Below are positions 13,897-16,175 of a stretch of 16,175 nucleotides of DNA, one piece after another. Numbering within the stretch: position 1 is the stretch's first letter; every line of letters starts with the position of its first letter. Made by a program: the position numbers and the translations under genes. The notes below the pieces were generated by a model that saw nothing but the letters and a program-made list of their open reading frames with translations, was not told where the DNA came from and ran no database searches. The stretch lies in the NCBI GenBank assembly GCA_002314775.1, contig DCHE01000024.1:1-16175 (forward strand), in the 5' to 3' direction. Origin of the DNA: Lachnospiraceae bacterium UBA1760. GTDB taxonomy: Bacteria; Bacillota; Clostridia; Lachnospirales; Lachnospiraceae.

Positions 13897-14757
13897 ATGA
13901 TACTGGATGTACTGAAGGATGCAGCAATAGACACCCTGAAGCTAATTCCATTTTTGCTCGTGACTTATTTCGTCATGGAGTATATCGAGCATAAGACAAG
14001 TGAAAAAACTCAGAATAAGATACAGAAGGCAGGAAGATTTGGACCGATATTTGGTGGAATCTTTGGTGCAGTGCCTCAGTGCGGTTTTTCCGCTGCGGCA
14101 TCTAATCTCTATGCTGGAAATGTAATTACAAGAGGAACGCTTATAGCAATCTTTTTATCAACCTCGGATGAGATGCTTCCAATCTTCATATCCGAGAGAG
14201 TGGAGATATCATTCATTCTCATTGTGCTTGGAATTAAGATTTTAGCAGGTTCTGTTTTTGGTCTTTTAATTGATTTATTTGAGGCTAAAATCGAGAAGAA
14301 GCATAACCATGAGCATGACCATCACCACCATATTCATGAGATGTGTGAGCATGATCATTGTAATTGTGAGAAGAATATTTTTGTCTCAGCATTTATTCAT
14401 ACCCTTGAGATTACAGCTTATATATTTATATTCACATTTATAATCGGGCTTATCATTGAGGGAATAGGTGCGGACAAGATAGCCAATATTGTGATGGATA
14501 TACCATTTGTTGGAGAGCTTATTGCGGGACTGGTTGGACTTATTCCAAACTGTGCAGCTTCAGTAGTTATAACTCAGCTTTACCTGAAGGGGCTTATCGG
14601 CTTTGGTCCTATGATGTCAGGACTTTTAGTTGGAGCTGGTGTAGGCCTGTTTGTACTCTTTAAGAGTAATCATAAGATTAAGGATAATTTACTTATTGTT
14701 GGATTACTTTATTCAATAGGAGTTGTGGCAGGAACAATACTTGGATTTATTTTCTAG
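13897..14757 (+). CDS. Putative manganese/metal exporter with His/Cys-rich loop (ArsP_2-like)
   Basis: A 286-residue membrane protein built as two similar four-helix halves. The first half carries PQCGFSAAASNLY (60-72) and the second PNCAASVVITQLY (217-229), an internal repeat typical of the family annotated as putative manganese transporter or arsenic-efflux-like. The linker, residues 136-157, has ten His and three Cys and probably binds metal. The substrate is inferred, not shown. ATG 13897 follows AAAGGAG (13881-13887); an upstream in-frame GTG at 13861 would place that site inside the gene. No terminator separates it from the G1P dehydrogenase gene, so the two are likely one transcript. 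Confidence 0.82.
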   Translation: MILDVLKDAAIDTLKLIPFLLVTYFVMEYIEHKTSEKTQNKIQKAGRFGPIFGGIFGAVPQCGFSAAASNLYAGNVITRGTLIAIFLSTSDEMLPIFISERVEISFILIVLGIKILAGSVFGLLIDLFEAKIEKKHNHEHDHHHHIHEMCEHDHCNCEKNIFVSAFIHTLEITAYIFIFTFIIGLIIEGIGADKIANIVMDIPFVGELIAGLVGLIPNCAASVVITQLYLKGLIGFGPMMSGLLVGAGVGLFVLFKSNHKIKDNLLIVGLLYSIGVVAGTILGFIF

Positions 14758-14800
14758 ACTAACCGAGAATTAAAGTTACTCTCTAACAGCATAAATCATA

Positions 14801-14842
14801 AAAAAGAACTCAGATGAAATATTTCTCATCTGAGTTCTTTTT
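14801..14842. terminator. Bidirectional terminator between the metal exporter and fabF
   Basis: A perfect 17-bp stem (14801-14817 with 14826-14842) whose outer part is A5 on the left and T5 on the right, with an 8-nt loop. It works in both directions, ending the plus-strand exporter transcript and the convergent fabF transcript. Confidence 0.92.
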
Positions 14843-14894
14843 ATATGCGGTAATTCAAGCTTTAGTGCAAGCTCGAGGAGACTGCAAATGGAAT

Positions 14895-16148
14895 TTACTC
14901 AAATTTCTTAACAAGAATACTTGAATTCTGACCGCCGAAGCCAAAGGCATTTGACATAGCAACCTTGATATCGGCCTTTCTTGCAACATTTGGTACGAAA
15001 TCTAAATCACACTGTGGATCAGGATTGTCAAGGTTAAGAGTAGGAGGGATAATTCCTTCCTTTACAGCCATAACACAGGCAATTGTCTCTGTAATACCAC
15101 CTGCACCCATAAGATGTCCTGTGGAGCCCTTTGTTGAGGTTACAGCAAGCTTATAGGCATGCTCTCCGAAGAGGGTTTTGATTGCATTTACCTCGATTGT
15201 GTCACCCTTAGGTGTTGAGGTACCATGAGTGTTAATATAGTCAACCTCTGAAGGAGCAATACCAGCTCTCTCGAGAGATTTCTTCATACAGAAGATTGCA
15301 CCGATTCCGTCTGGATGAGGGCTTGTTACATGATAGCCATCAGTGCTGTTAGCAAAGCCGATAATCTCAGCGTGAATATTGGCATTACGCTTTGCGGCGT
15401 GTTCTAAGGATTCGATGATAACAGAACCTCCTCCTTCACCCATGACAAATCCATCACGGCTCACATCAAATGGTCTTGATGCAGTTTCAGGTGAGTCGTT
15501 ATTAGTTGAAAGTGCATGTGCACTTGAAAGTCCCTGGATAGTAAGTGGACAGGTCGCAGCCTCTGCACCGATACAGCAGACAACGTCAGCCTCTCCGGAA
15601 TTGATAAGCATAATTCCTGTCGAGATTGCGTCTGCTCCTGATGAGCAGGCAGTAGTAACTGTTAAGCTTGGTCCCTTAAAGCCCTTTGCAATTGCAACCT
15701 GGGCAGCGGTGATATTGCCAATTATCTTTGTCACAAAACGTGGGCTTACTCTTTTTGCGGCTCCAGTTGAGAGGGAATCCTGAGCCTCAGAAATTCCAGC
15801 AACTCCGGCAAAAGCAGTACCAACAACAATACCAATTCTTTCAGGGTTAATGTCAAGCTCGCCCTCATCAGGGTTAAGTCCTGCATCAGTTAAGGCTTCA
15901 TTTGCAGCAGCATATCCGAACTGCATAAATAGGTCCATCTCTTTAGCCTGCTTTTTGGTCATAAATGCCTCAGGGTCAAAATCCTTGACCTCTCCGGCAA
16001 ACTGAACAGGAAGGTTCGAGGCATCAAATCTGGTTATTTTTCCGACACCTCTCTTTGAGGAAATGAGTCCATCCCAATAATTTGCAACTCCAATACCAAC
16101 AGGAGTTACAGCACCCATTCCGGTTATAACAATTCTATTCTTTCCCAT
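14895..16148 (-). CDS. fabF: Beta-ketoacyl-ACP synthase II
   Basis: A 417-residue cytoplasmic condensing enzyme that extends acyl-ACP with malonyl-ACP in type II fatty acid synthesis. The catalytic triad is in place: Cys168 in TTACSSGAD, His308 in NTHGTSTPKGD, and the second His (about 345) in STKGSTGHLMGAGG, all shifted by +5 from E. coli FabF (163/303/340). I chose ATG 16148 because AAAGGA lies about 8 nt upstream; an ATG three codons earlier (16157) overlaps that site. The remaining 18 bases upstream reach the window edge, so partners of a fab operon, if present, lie outside. It converges on the metal exporter gene. Confidence 0.97.
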   Translation of the reverse strand: MGKNRIVITGMGAVTPVGIGVANYWDGLISSKRGVGKITRFDASNLPVQFAGEVKDFDPEAFMTKKQAKEMDLFMQFGYAAANEALTDAGLNPDEGELDINPERIGIVVGTAFAGVAGISEAQDSLSTGAAKRVSPRFVTKIIGNITAAQVAIAKGFKGPSLTVTTACSSGADAISTGIMLINSGEADVVCCIGAEAATCPLTIQGLSSAHALSTNNDSPETASRPFDVSRDGFVMGEGGGSVIIESLEHAAKRNANIHAEIIGFANSTDGYHVTSPHPDGIGAIFCMKKSLERAGIAPSEVDYINTHGTSTPKGDTIEVNAIKTLFGEHAYKLAVTSTKGSTGHLMGAGGITETIACVMAVKEGIIPPTLNLDNPDPQCDLDFVPNVARKADIKVAMSNAFGFGGQNSSILVKKFE

Positions 16149-16175
16149 ATTATTCATCCTTTGATTCTTTATTAG

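Noticed and set aside
14965..15783. Plus-strand open frames inside fabF
   Set aside because: They are antisense to a clearly conserved gene and resemble no protein family.

Overview
The window looks like chromosomal DNA of a low-GC Gram-positive anaerobe, most likely a Clostridia member of the Lachnospiraceae type. The grounds are strong AGGAGG-type ribosome binding sites, AT-rich intergenic DNA with consensus sigma-A style promoters, an L-lactate dehydrogenase, a VanZ-like protein, a bacterial-type sn-glycerol-1-phosphate dehydrogenase, and adaptor/ABC efflux genes without any outer-membrane partner. The genus cannot be fixed from the sequence alone.

Layout. (1) 1-122: the last codons of an unidentified gene and its terminator. 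(2) 123-2213: a sodium:solute symporter gene flanked by two direct copies of a gapless ~121-nt element (about 82% identical). The differences between the copies mostly preserve a 30-bp hairpin and a smaller hairpin. The symporter has a consensus promoter whose 17-bp spacer is a perfect 8-3-8 palindrome, and a leader with four tandem octamers and two hairpins. (3) 2303-4418: a probable operon of VanZ-like protein, PAP2-family membrane phosphatase/transferase and a D-2-hydroxyacid dehydrogenase. (4) 4432-6625: L-lactate dehydrogenase, with a promoter whose -10 lies in a TGGT/ACCA palindrome, followed by an SseB-like protein with an extra N-terminal beta domain. (5) 6626-12138: a four-gene export operon of adaptor, ABC ATPase, MacB-like permease and a second, different adaptor. 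Three TTCACATT repeats at 11- and 22-nt spacing precede it, like an OmpR/PhoB-type regulator site. (6) 12159-12250: a bidirectional terminator whose 3' arm is present three times. (7) Divergent thioredoxin (minus) and glycerol-1-phosphate dehydrogenase (plus), the latter probably co-transcribed with a putative metal exporter carrying a His/Cys-rich loop. (8) A second bidirectional terminator and, on the minus strand, fabF.

How it works together. Most proteins are housekeeping or envelope functions: Na+-coupled uptake, NADH re-oxidation to lactate and other 2-hydroxyacids, lipid or polyprenyl-phosphate chemistry (VanZ/PAP2, G1P dehydrogenase, FabF), export by an MacAB/YknXYZ-like complex, and metal homeostasis. 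The least explained signals are the paired structured element around the symporter, the operator-in-spacer promoter with its repetitive leader, and the two-adaptor architecture of the ABC exporter.
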